From positions 36,848 to 100,847 of the forward strand of contig JAEXOU010000014.1 in the NCBI GenBank assembly GCA_023439125.1: a stretch of DNA of 64,000 nucleotides, read 5' to 3'. The DNA comes from Bacillota bacterium. Lineage in GTDB: Bacteria; Bacillota; Clostridia; Lachnospirales; Lachnospiraceae. Positions 7,412 through 15,398 of the stretch are shown here, one piece after another. The notes beneath the pieces are model-generated. The model worked only from the letters and a program-made list of their open reading frames with translations, had not been told where the DNA came from and did not search any database. Position 1 is the stretch's first letter. Each line of letters begins with the position of its first letter. The position numbers and the translations under genes are program-made.

Positions 7412-9187
7412 ATGAATAAAATTACGAAAAGAACAAAAGCATTCATATATGGTTTGTTAGCAGTGTTATTAGTAGTTTTACCAATAATTCCAGCGACTGT
7501 AGTAAATGCACAGTCATCTGTTATCAGTTTTGAAAACAGCGTGATGGAGAATCTTGAAAATGAGTTTACATCTGTGGAGGAAGCTAAACAGTATATCGAA
7601 CAGCAAAGCGTATTAGTTGATTCCTTACAGGAGCAAATATCAAATGCGAAGTTATATGTAACAGAAAAAACAGTACCATTTTACGCAACATTCTGGGCAC
7701 TTATCCCACCAATCGTAGCGATTGCTTTGGCATTAATTACAAAAGAGGTTTATCTTTCTTTGTTCGTCGGAATTGTAGCAGGGGCCTTATTATTTAGTAA
7801 CTTAAATCCAGTGAAAACGGTAGAAAACATATTTAGTGCCGGTATGTTAGAAAAGCTAACAGATCGATGGAATGTTGGAATTATAGTTTTCTTAGTAATC
7901 TTAGGTATTATGGTAACCTTAATGAATAAGGTTGGGGGAAGCGCAGCTTATGGACAATGGGCTAGTACAAAAATCAAGTCAAGACGAGGGGCGATGGGAG
8001 CTACCTTTGCTCTTGGGGCAACAATTTTTGTAGATGATTACTTTAACTGCTTGACGGTAGGTTCCGTTATGCGACCAGTGACGGATAAATTTAAGGTCTC
8101 ACGCGCTAAGCTTGCATATATAATCGATTCGACAGCAGCTCCGATTTGTATTCTAGCTCCAATTTCTTCATGGGCAGCAGCAGTAACAGGTGTTGTTGAT
8201 GGTGAGGATGGATTTACTTTATTTATCAAATCAATCCCATATAATTTTTACGCTATCTTAACTATTATTATGGTAGTAGGTATGATTGTAATGAAATTTG
8301 AATTTGGACCAATGAAGCGTCATGAGGAAAATGCTCTTAATGGTGATGTTCACTCATCAAGTGCAAGACCATATGAGGTGGATGAAGCTGAAAAAATTGA
8401 AGGGAAAGGTAAAGTTATTGACTTAGTACTTCCAGTTATTATTTTAGTAGCAAGTTGTGTTGTTGGTATCATTTATACTGGAGGCTTCTTTGAAGGAAAA
8501 TCCTTCTTTGACGCATTTGTAGAATGTAACGCTTCTCTTGGTTTAGTATATGGCTCCTTTATTTCTCTAATATTAACCTTCTTGCTTTATATTCCAAGAA
8601 AGATAATTACATTAAAGAGTTTTGCACAGGCAATACCAGAAGGTTTTCGTTCCATGGTTCCAGCAATTTTAATTTTAATTTTTGCATGGACTTTAAGCGG
8701 TGTAACAAATTTACTTGGAGCAGATGTATTTGTTCATAATCTTGTAGCGAGCAGTGCTTCTTCGCTTCAATTATTCTTGCCAGCGATTATATTTGTTATT
8801 GCGATTGGCTTAGCATTTGCAACTGGCACCTCTTGGGGAACCTTCTCTATTTTACTTCCAATCGTTGTTGCTATATTAGATCCAAGTTCTGAGATGTTAA
8901 TCATATCGATTTCAGCATGTCTTGCTGGAGCAGTTTGTGGAGATCATTTTTCTCCAATCTCGGATACAACGATTATGGCATCTGCCGGCGCACAATGTGA
9001 TCATATAAATCACGTATCAACGCAGTTACCATATGCGTTAATTGTTGCTGGGGTTTCTTTCCTATCCTATATTTTCGCAGCCTTCATTCAAAATGTATGG
9101 ATTTCATTACCGTTATCAATCATTTTAATGATAATTGTTCTAATCTTAATAAAGAAGTTTTCGAAATCAAGTAAAACACATGATTGA
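7412..9187 (+). CDS. NhaC-family transporter, predicted lysine transporter (LysW-like)
   Basis: This 591-residue membrane protein contains the NhaC-type ion/amino-acid antiporter fold, with motifs GATIFVDDYFNCLTVGSVMRP, DSTAAPICILAPISSWAA and AFATGTSWGTFSILLPIV, and CGDHFSPISDTTIMASAGA near the C-terminus. It carries an N-terminal signal-peptide-like segment (residues ~10-32) and a short coiled-coil region outside the membrane before the core, which is unusual for plain NhaC proteins. The start at 7412 follows AGGAGGAAATAGG; an upstream in-frame ATG at 7391 has no ribosome site. The lysine riboswitch in its leader argues for lysine uptake rather than Na+/H+ exchange, as proposed for riboswitch-linked NhaC relatives (LysW). 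Confidence 0.88.
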   Translation: MNKITKRTKAFIYGLLAVLLVVLPIIPATVVNAQSSVISFENSVMENLENEFTSVEEAKQYIEQQSVLVDSLQEQISNAKLYVTEKTVPFYATFWALIPPIVAIALALITKEVYLSLFVGIVAGALLFSNLNPVKTVENIFSAGMLEKLTDRWNVGIIVFLVILGIMVTLMNKVGGSAAYGQWASTKIKSRRGAMGATFALGATIFVDDYFNCLTVGSVMRPVTDKFKVSRAKLAYIIDSTAAPICILAPISSWAAAVTGVVDGEDGFTLFIKSIPYNFYAILTIIMVVGMIVMKFEFGPMKRHEENALNGDVHSSSARPYEVDEAEKIEGKGKVIDLVLPVIILVASCVVGIIYTGGFFEGKSFFDAFVECNASLGLVYGSFISLILTFLLYIPRKIITLKSFAQAIPEGFRSMVPAILILIFAWTLSGVTNLLGADVFVHNLVASSASSLQLFLPAIIFVIAIGLAFATGTSWGTFSILLPIVVAILDPSSEMLIISISACLAGAVCGDHFSPISDTTIMASAGAQCDHINHVSTQLPYALIVAGVSFLSYIFAAFIQNVWISLPLSIILMIIVLILIKKFSKSSKTHD

Positions 9188-9214
9188 GAGTGTTTATGAT
9201 TTAGGGAGAATTTG

Positions 9215-9320
9215 AAAAAAAAGAAGTTGATGGTATATTTTCATTGGCGAGCTACGCTTACAAGCCTATAGAGCATGTGGACTTGCGCAATTCGAAAATA
9301 TATCATTAACTTCTTTTTTT
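9215..9320. repeat. Crowned hairpin repeat, copy 1
   Basis: A long inverted repeat: the left arm (9215-9242) and right arm (9294-9320) pair over about 27 bases with two wobbles. They enclose a 51-base crown containing GCTACGCTTACAAGCC and GGACTTG. The crown is shared with copies at 60150-60255 and, inverted, at 47247-47358. It lies between convergent genes, with poly-A on one side and poly-T on the other, so it can end transcription from both sides. Confidence 0.75.
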
Positions 9321-9347
9321 ACAGCTTGTTTATGTTATCAGCATTGA

Positions 9348-9690
9348 CTATTTCGTCATTGTACCACATTTACTTGCACAAGCACGGCATTCATCAGAAC
9401 ATACTTTACAGTGTTGGTCCTGAAACATACCACATTCTTTGGCACATTCATTGCATACAGTTTCGCAAAGCTTACACAATTCCATGGCATGCTTGGCGTC
9501 CATCGACATAAAAGAAGCTGCTTCCTTACAGATGCAGGCACATTCATTGAGTAAGGAGATGCAGTTTTTTCTTGCAGCCACATCAGGTTCGGACAGACAC
9601 AATACCATGCATTCCAGGCATGTCTGTGCACATTTTGTACAGGCATCTACAGTCCTGATTTTTGTTTGATTTTGGATTAAATGTATTCAT
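9348..9690 (-). pseudogene. Cys-rich four-helix copper-binding-like protein (DUF326), frameshifted near its start
   Basis: The frame ending at 9348 encodes a Cys-rich helical protein typical of DUF326/Csp copper-storage-like proteins: repeated C-x3-C and C-x2-C pairs such as LCKLCETVCNECAKECG and HCKVCSDECRACASKCG. Upstream of its first internal ATG (9608) the same frame continues with a further conserved block, DACTKCAQTCLECM, but meets a stop with no usable start. A good GTGAGGT ribosome site and an ATG lie at 9690, in a different frame (MNTFNPKSNKNQDC), which stops after 35 codons. One base gained or lost in the A-rich stretch around 9655-9680 would join them. This is either a recent null mutation or a sequence error; a shorter product from 9608 would lack the first Cys motif. 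Confidence 0.65.
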
Positions 9691-9787
9691 AATTTTTACC
9701 TCACTTTCATTTCTAGTATGCGAAGAAAAAGAAAATATAATTATTTATGTGCAAAATGATGAATGAAACTAAAAATCACTTTTGATG

Positions 9788-9819
9788 AAGAAACGAATAT
9801 GACTGCATATTCGATTTCT
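9788..9819. repeat. Hairpin of unknown role
   Basis: AAGAAACGAATATG pairs with CATATTCGATTTCTT around a 3-base loop. No long T-run follows, so it is not a clear terminator for either neighbour. Confidence 0.4.
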
Positions 9820-9890
9820 TTGATTCTGATGAGAGCAAATGGAAAGCAATTTATGACTAGAATAAGGACAGGATTAAATAACTAAGAGAA

Positions 9891-9930
9891 GGATGTTGCC
9901 ATATAAATTGAAATATGGTAGCATCCTTTT
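9891..9930 (+). terminator. Terminator-like hairpin before fruK
   Basis: GGATGTTGCCATAT (9891-9904) pairs with ATATGGTAGCATCC (9913-9926), followed by four T. It stands 40 bases upstream of the fruK start, so it may act as a leader attenuator or end an upstream transcript. No riboswitch consensus was seen before it. Confidence 0.55.
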
Positions 9931-9970
9931 ATAAGTTAAGAGAAATATTCGAATTGAGGAGTGAAGATAC

Positions 9971-10873
9971 ATGGTTTATACAGTAACTTTTAATCCTGCA
10001 TTGGATTATGTGATTGATATTAATGATATAAAACTAGGCGAGATGAATCGGACGACCCAGGAGATTATCTATTGTGGTGGAAAAGGAATTAATGTATCTT
10101 TTGTCTTAAAAGCGTTGGGTATTGATAGCATAGCACTTGGTTTTATAGCTGGCTTTACTGGTAAGGAAATAGAAAAAAAAGTTCAGGATTCAGGAGTAGC
10201 AACGGATTTTATTAGCCTACAGAATGGATTTAGCAGAATCAATGTGAAGGTTCGTTCTGATCAAGAAACAGAGTTAAATGCACAGGGACCAATAATTTTA
10301 GACAATGAAATCGAGGAGTTTTATCATAAACTAGATCATCTACAGGATGGAGATACTTTAGTGTTAGCAGGTAGCATTCCAAGTTCTTTACCAAATAATA
10401 TGTATGAAAAGATAATGGAAAAGCTTCAAAGTCGTCAAATTCGTATCGTTGTTGATGCAACGAATGAATTACTGAAAAATGTATTGCCATATCATCCATT
10501 TTTAATTAAACCAAATCAGCATGAATTAGCTGAGATGTTTCAAGTTACAATACATACAGAGGATGAGATTATTTTATATGCTAAGAAGCTTCGTACCATG
10601 GGAGCTCGCAATGTACTAGTATCCATGGGAGCGAAGGGAGCTATTTTAGTAGATGAGTTTGATGTTATACATAAAATAGGAGTGCCATCAGGAAAACAAA
10701 AATATTCTGTAGGGGCAGGGGATTCCATGGTAGCTGGCTTTCTTGCAGGTTTTATGAGGACGAATCAGTATGAGGTTGCATTGAAGTTAGGTACAGCAGC
10801 AGGAAGCGCAACCGCATTTTCACAAGGACTAGCGACTAAAGATATGATTGATAGGTTGTTATCAGAGTTATAG
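9971..10873 (+). CDS. fruK: 1-phosphofructokinase family sugar kinase (PfkB)
   Basis: This 300-residue PfkB-type kinase phosphorylates fructose 1-phosphate, or a related hexose phosphate such as tagatose 6-phosphate, with ATP. The opening MVYTVTFNPALDYVIDI and the GGKGINVSFVLKALG motif (~residues 37-51) are typical of FruK/LacC. The catalytic base lies in VGAGDSMVAGFLAG near residue 252. Length matches the family. No fructose PTS or FruR gene is adjacent, so the exact substrate is uncertain. GAGGAG precedes the ATG. Confidence 0.88.
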   Translation: MVYTVTFNPALDYVIDINDIKLGEMNRTTQEIIYCGGKGINVSFVLKALGIDSIALGFIAGFTGKEIEKKVQDSGVATDFISLQNGFSRINVKVRSDQETELNAQGPIILDNEIEEFYHKLDHLQDGDTLVLAGSIPSSLPNNMYEKIMEKLQSRQIRIVVDATNELLKNVLPYHPFLIKPNQHELAEMFQVTIHTEDEIILYAKKLRTMGARNVLVSMGAKGAILVDEFDVIHKIGVPSGKQKYSVGAGDSMVAGFLAGFMRTNQYEVALKLGTAAGSATAFSQGLATKDMIDRLLSEL

Positions 10874-10879
10874 TAAGCG

Positions 10880-10956
10880 AGAGCGTGTTGCGGATGAATT
10901 ATGTTTGTCATACCATACTTCAAACATTTCCTTGTGCAAAATGACGTTAGACTTCT
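10880..10956 (+). repeat. MITE-like repeat, partial copy C (right end)
   Basis: GAGAGCGTGTTGCGGATG, AATTATGTTTGTCATACC and the end TTTCCTTGTGCAAAATGAC match the right half of the full element at 20352-20609. It fills the gap between fruK and the U32-like pair. Confidence 0.75.
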
Positions 10957-11026
10957 TTCTAAATGCATAGAACAAGTTCTTTTGGATAGAATTTAAGTTA
11001 GACTATTGATCTAAGGAGTAAATGAT

Positions 11027-11866
11027 ATGCAAAAGATTCTGTGTCTTAATTTAGCAGAGATGATGAATGGTATCTATGAAAAAGATGGAACTTTCATGGT
11101 TTCTGTTTCGAAGATGTTAGCAGAGAGCGGATATTCAAGATTTACACGAATGTATATCGGCTCTTCTTTTTGTGCTATTTATTTTCTACATGCCAGTACA
11201 GATATGATCAAAGCATTGAATCTTATTTGTGAAAAAGAACGGTGTAAGATGACACTTGTGTTACCTACTTTTACGGAACGATATTTAGAAAAGGCAAAAG
11301 AAAAAATGGAAGAACTCCTGACAGCAGCAGGAGTATATGTGGATGAGATTACAGTCAATGATTTTGGTATGCTAGAGTATATTCATAATAAATTTGATAA
11401 AAAGATCAATTTAGGACGCTTATTTATGAAAGATTATCGTGATAAGCGCTATGGAGAATATTTTCATTCTTGTGTGAAACCAAAAATATTTAATCAGGTG
11501 ATGCTTGATTTGATGAAGGATTATAAAATTCATGGAGTCGAATTGGACTTGACACATGAGAAAATAGATTTATGTGAAGCACCTATCAATCTATCTGTTG
11601 GATTCCATTATCCATATTGCTATCAAACGGTCGGACATATTTGTGAAATTGGCTCTACAAGTCAACAGATGGATATTAAGTTTCGTGCAAATCAAAATTG
11701 TAATTTTGAATGTGAAAATCAGATTGTTCATTATTCCTCAGAAGAGGGTGGACATTACCTTAAACATGGGAGAGCGGTCTATTTTGAAAATCCAGAATGT
11801 AATATCATAAATGGAAAAGAAATAAGACTCATTTATACATCAAAGTGTTTGGGAGGACAGCAATGA
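11027..11866 (+). CDS. U32-like protein, first of a coupled pair
   Basis: This 279-residue protein is not clearly one of the named peptidase U32 families, but it has their pattern. A strand-helix barrel is followed by VNDFGMLEYI, then NLGRLFMKDYRD (like the NDxG and lvlGR-x-R elements of UbiV-type proteins) and Cys-containing C-terminal segments (CNFECENQIVHY). It overlaps the next gene by an ATGA junction, so the two are translated together and probably form a heterodimer, as UbiU and UbiV do. The substrate is unknown; RNA or cofactor hydroxylation is a possibility drawn from that family, not shown here. Confidence 0.6.
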   Translation: MQKILCLNLAEMMNGIYEKDGTFMVSVSKMLAESGYSRFTRMYIGSSFCAIYFLHASTDMIKALNLICEKERCKMTLVLPTFTERYLEKAKEKMEELLTAAGVYVDEITVNDFGMLEYIHNKFDKKINLGRLFMKDYRDKRYGEYFHSCVKPKIFNQVMLDLMKDYKIHGVELDLTHEKIDLCEAPINLSVGFHYPYCYQTVGHICEIGSTSQQMDIKFRANQNCNFECENQIVHYSSEEGGHYLKHGRAVYFENPECNIINGKEIRLIYTSKCLGGQQ

Positions 11867-12819
11867 GGATTTTAGTACCCTTAAATAAAAAGGATAGATT
11901 AGAAGATTATATTGCTTGTGGAGCGAGTGAGTTTTATCTTGGTTTCTATGATAATCGATGGCGTGTAATGTTTGGAGATTATGCAGATATTAATCGGTTA
12001 ACTGGTTTTAAAGAATCAGCAAATCCTCATAGTTTTGAGGAGGTCTTGAGTATAGTAAGAGAAAATAAGCGAAAAGATATAAAAATCTTTATTACATTCA
12101 ATTCTAGTCTTTATTCGTCAGAACAATTATTGCAAATTGAGTACTATATGGAACAATTAAAAGATTCAGATTGTGATGGCGTGATTGTATCTTGCATAGA
12201 ACTTGTTCAATTAGCAAAACGCTATGATCTATATTGTGTGATTAGCACGATTGCTGGAGTTTATAATCAAGATATTGCTAGATTTTATGTGAAACATGGA
12301 GCAAACCGAATTATCTTACCACGAGATTTATCTGTAGATGAAATAGAGACAATTGTGAATGCTGTACCTGAAGTAGAGTATGAAGTATTCATTATGAGAA
12401 ATGGATGTGCATACTCGGATTCGCATTGTCTTGGTATGCATCGTAAAGAACTATGTTCTGTTTGTAGTACTCTTTGTAAAGCTAGTCATGAGTTTGTATT
12501 ATCGGAGGATGACTTTAAGAACCGTCATGATGCAGAATTAAATAATTATTTATTTTGTAATGAATTCCACAATATAACCTGTGGTGTTTGTAGTATTTAT
12601 CGATTTGTAAAAATGGGAATTTCGGCAGGTAAGATTGTTGGTAGATCCGATGATTCAGAAAACATATGCAATGATATTCGAATTGTTAAAAATAATATTG
12701 ATTTGGCGCAGGACTGTAATTCTCAAGAGGAGTATTTAGATCGAATGTACTTTCCAACAGCACGACGTGAAATCTGTAAGATGGGCCTTTCCTGTTACTA
12801 TCCAGAAATGCGATTTTAG
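11863..12819 (+). CDS. Peptidase U32 family protein with four-Cys cluster
   Basis: This 318-residue protein starts MRILVPLNKKDRLEDYIACGASEFYLGF, the beginning of the U32 TIM-barrel fold. A Cys group follows IMRNGCAYS (NGCAYSDSHCLGM, then CSVCSTLC) in the position where U32 proteins bind a [4Fe-4S] cluster. Further Cys pairs occur at CGVCSIYRF and near the C-terminus. U32 members include tRNA hydroxylation factors and UbiU/UbiV, so peptidase activity should not be assumed. The ATG at 11863 is chosen because GGGAGGACAGCA precedes it and it overlaps the previous stop as ATGA. An upstream in-frame ATG at 11845 lacks a ribosome site. Confidence 0.78.
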   Translation: MRILVPLNKKDRLEDYIACGASEFYLGFYDNRWRVMFGDYADINRLTGFKESANPHSFEEVLSIVRENKRKDIKIFITFNSSLYSSEQLLQIEYYMEQLKDSDCDGVIVSCIELVQLAKRYDLYCVISTIAGVYNQDIARFYVKHGANRIILPRDLSVDEIETIVNAVPEVEYEVFIMRNGCAYSDSHCLGMHRKELCSVCSTLCKASHEFVLSEDDFKNRHDAELNNYLFCNEFHNITCGVCSIYRFVKMGISAGKIVGRSDDSENICNDIRIVKNNIDLAQDCNSQEEYLDRMYFPTARREICKMGLSCYYPEMRF

Positions 12820-12907
12820 AAATATAATGCATTATTTTGTCGAATATGGTAGAATACAGAAAAGTTAATATAAAATTGCTTGTATGGGAAAGAAGGTTAG
12901 GTAGGAG

Positions 12908-14866
12908 ATGGAAATAGAAATACGTTTCCAAATCGCAAGTATATGTTTTTACTTGATTATCGTTAGTCAGTTTTTTCGAGGTCGAAGATTACCTACAGTG
13001 ACAAATAAAATATTTCGAGCTATGGTAATCGTTTGTGGACTAAATTTGATATTTGATATCTCAACTGTATGCTCTTTGTATTATTATGATGAAGTACCAT
13101 CCTGGATCAATCGAATGCTACATCAATTTTTTATTGGGTCAATCGATTTGTTCATTGCATTGTTCTGTTTATTTGTAATTTCACTTGTACATGACTTAAG
13201 ATATCATGCTAAACGCCATATTTTGATGTTTGTACCTTTTGGAATATCAATTATTGTAGTCATATTTGGAAAGTTAGAATATTATATTGGAACTGATGCG
13301 AGATATTCCTATGGTACAGTTGCTTATACTGCCTATCTATCGGTAGCGCTTTATCTACTAATGTCGTTAATTTATCTAATTCGTTATCGAAATGTTATAA
13401 GTAAAAAAATTCGTACCTTAATAATCGCAGCTATTGCTGGTGAGGCTATTGGGTGTTCAATTCAATTGATCAATCCCCAATTGCTACTTTCTGGATTGGT
13501 GATCACTCTTATGTTAACATTTATATTCTACTCCATGGTTAATCCATCAGAGTACATTGAAAAAGAGACGGATTTACTAAATCGTTATGCTTTTCTTACA
13601 ATGTTCAATGAGAAAATAGGGAATCATAAAACATTTTACGTTTTTAATATCATCTTTGATGATTGGAGTATTCTAACGACTAGATTTGGTCAAGATTTTA
13701 CTTCTCATCTTTTATCTGATTTTGCTAAGTTTATGGAAACAACGTTTCATACGAATGTTTATCATTCTCGTACTAAGTGTTTAAGCATGTTAGTTGATGG
13801 TGATAAAGATCGAATACGTGAGATTTCAAGACATATATTCCTTAAGCTTGAGGATAGTATAACGATTAACCAGATTCATGTTAATTTAAAGGCACACCTT
13901 TTAGCTGTGGAATGCCCAAACTATGCGAGCTCACAGGAGGATATTCTGAATATTATTGAATTATTTATGAACAAAGATATTCAAGAAGAGGAAAATGAAA
14001 AGAAAGTAGTCTTTTATGATGAAGAGAAGAAGGCTATATTAAACCGCTATATAACAATAGAGCGAATGTTAAAGGATGCAGTGGACTTTAATGGTTTTAC
14101 AGTTGTATATCAACCAATCTATTCAGCAAAGCAAAAACGAATTATCTCTTGTGAGGCATTGGCTCGATTAAAAGATACTCAAACGATTGGTTTCGTATCA
14201 CCGGATGAGTTTATTACAATTGCTGAGCGTATCGGTGTAATTGGCGAGCTTGGTCGAATGGTATTTACTAAGGTATGTGAGTTTGCAAAGGAATATCCTT
14301 TGCAAGAAAAAGGAATTGAATATATCGAAGTTAACCTTTCTGCGATTCAATATATGAATCCCCATTTGGCAGATGAGCTGATTGCAATTATGCGTAAGTA
14401 TAATCTACCTGGTAAATTTTTCAACTTTGAAATAACGGAAAGTGCAGCAATTGAGAACAATAATGTAATTCAAAAAAACATTAAAAGTCTATTAACAGCT
14501 GGATGCTCTTTTTCTATGGATGATTATGGGACAGGATATTCGAATTTGATGATGATGATTGATATGCCTTATCAAATTATTAAACTTGATAAGAGTCTTA
14601 TCTGGCCATGTTATCCACCACAACAAAAAGCTGCTGAGCAAAGTGAGTTTCAAGAAAATAAACAATGTCATGTAATTTTGCAATCCTCGATCAGTATGAT
14701 TAAAAATCTTGATTATCATATTGTTGCAGAAGGAGTAGAGACGAAAGAGCAATTGGATGCTTTATTAAATATGGGTGTGGATTACATACAAGGCTATTAT
14801 TTCTCAAAACCAGTCACGAAAGGAAGTTTCTTTCGAAAAATAGACGAATGGAATACAATTGGATAA
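12908..14866 (+). CDS. Membrane EAL-domain c-di-GMP phosphodiesterase with degenerate GGDEF domain
   Basis: This 652-residue protein has about seven to eight TM helices (residues ~5-210), a degenerate GGDEF-like domain (~220-350, starting EKETDLLNRYAF) without a GGDEF loop, and a C-terminal EAL domain. The catalytic set appears complete: Glu416 in CEALARL, Asn in VNLSAIQYM, Glu in FEITES, paired Asp in SMDDYGTGYS, Lys in IKLDKSL, and Glu in VAEGVET. It should hydrolyse c-di-GMP to pGpG in response to a membrane signal. A hairpin overlapping the stop codon probably ends the transcript. Confidence 0.9.
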   Translation: MEIEIRFQIASICFYLIIVSQFFRGRRLPTVTNKIFRAMVIVCGLNLIFDISTVCSLYYYDEVPSWINRMLHQFFIGSIDLFIALFCLFVISLVHDLRYHAKRHILMFVPFGISIIVVIFGKLEYYIGTDARYSYGTVAYTAYLSVALYLLMSLIYLIRYRNVISKKIRTLIIAAIAGEAIGCSIQLINPQLLLSGLVITLMLTFIFYSMVNPSEYIEKETDLLNRYAFLTMFNEKIGNHKTFYVFNIIFDDWSILTTRFGQDFTSHLLSDFAKFMETTFHTNVYHSRTKCLSMLVDGDKDRIREISRHIFLKLEDSITINQIHVNLKAHLLAVECPNYASSQEDILNIIELFMNKDIQEEENEKKVVFYDEEKKAILNRYITIERMLKDAVDFNGFTVVYQPIYSAKQKRIISCEALARLKDTQTIGFVSPDEFITIAERIGVIGELGRMVFTKVCEFAKEYPLQEKGIEYIEVNLSAIQYMNPHLADELIAIMRKYNLPGKFFNFEITESAAIENNNVIQKNIKSLLTAGCSFSMDDYGTGYSNLMMMIDMPYQIIKLDKSLIWPCYPPQQKAAEQSEFQENKQCHVILQSSISMIKNLDYHIVAEGVETKEQLDALLNMGVDYIQGYYFSKPVTKGSFFRKIDEWNTIG

Positions 14867-14892
14867 GGAAAAAGTTTAACTTTTCTTTATCC
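14861..14892 (+). terminator. Hairpin at the end of the EAL gene
   Basis: GGATAAGGAAAAAG pairs with CTTTTCTTTATCC and covers the stop codon. The T-rich stretch is inside the 3' arm, with no T-run after it. Confidence 0.5.
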
Positions 14893-14921
14893 TCAGACTG
14901 TAGACAAAATCTCGGGCGAGT

Positions 14922-14991
14922 ATCCATGCAGTTTACAAAAGTCAGTAGGTCGGAAATTATGATATTTACAGGCTTTTAAAACTGCATGGAT
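14922..14991. repeat. 13-bp inverted repeat before the serS promoter
   Basis: ATCCATGCAGTTT (14922-14934) and AAACTGCATGGAT (14979-14991) are perfect inverted copies 44 bases apart, ending just before the -35 box of serS. It could be an operator-loop site or a hairpin. Confidence 0.45.
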
Positions 14992-14997
14992 TTGGTC

Positions 14998-15026
14998 TTG
15001 CAAATTGATGAAAAAGGATATATAAT
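14998..15026 (+). promoter_or_regulatory. Promoter of serS
   Basis: TTGCAA (14998-15003), 17-base spacer and perfect TATAAT (15021-15026); the transcript would start near 15033 with a leader of about 365 bases. Confidence 0.75.
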
Positions 15027-15032
15027 AAACAC

Positions 15033-15262
15033 AAAATACAGTGATGATAAAAGCTACGATTTAATAATTTTTCAGAGAGTCGGTGGATGGTGTGAACCGA
15101 TAAATTTGAGGATCTTTCCACTTTTGGAGCTGTCGGTGAAAGCCGAAGGTTTGTACTCTTTATTGTACTTTATGAGTGGTCGATGTGTATCGGCAATTTG
15201 GGTGGCAACGCGGAATCCTTTCGTCCCATGTGTTAACATGAGGTGGAGGGCTTTTTTTGTAT
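15033..15262 (+). promoter_or_regulatory. T-box leader (serine) of serS
   Basis: The leader shows the order of elements of a T-box riboswitch. First come AGAGAGTCGGTGG with GTGTGAACCGA (distal Stem I), then the specifier strand ending GGAGCTG. The T-box bulge GGGTGGCAACGCGG (15200-15213) follows, close to the AGGGTGGNACCGCGG consensus. A terminator (TCGTCCCATG ... CATGAGGTGGAGGG with seven T) follows. The specifier strand GATCTTTCCA offers two Ser codons, TCT (15113-15115) and TCC (15117-15119). Uncharged tRNA-Ser should stabilise the antiterminator and switch on serS. Confidence 0.9.
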
Positions 15263-15398
15263 AATAGGAAATGTTACGCTTATAAAGTGTTTCTAATGGA
15301 ATTGTACAAAGCACACTTTGTTCTTTCAAAAAGTCCAAAGCCTACAATATTTATATTTTAGGTATCTGAAAAAAAAGGTACCAAATAGGAGGAATGCT

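Noticed and set aside
9275..9669. Plus-strand frames opposite the Cys-rich gene
   Set aside because: They are shadows of the minus-strand DUF326 coding region and of the crowned hairpin.
14986..15264. 92-codon frame upstream of serS
   Set aside because: It overlaps the serS promoter and T-box leader, including the terminator; the RNA signals explain the sequence.
15300..15330. ACAAAGCACACTTTGT palindrome in the serS leader as a further copy of the 53586 hairpin
   Set aside because: Only about 18 bases match, too short to call a repeat copy.
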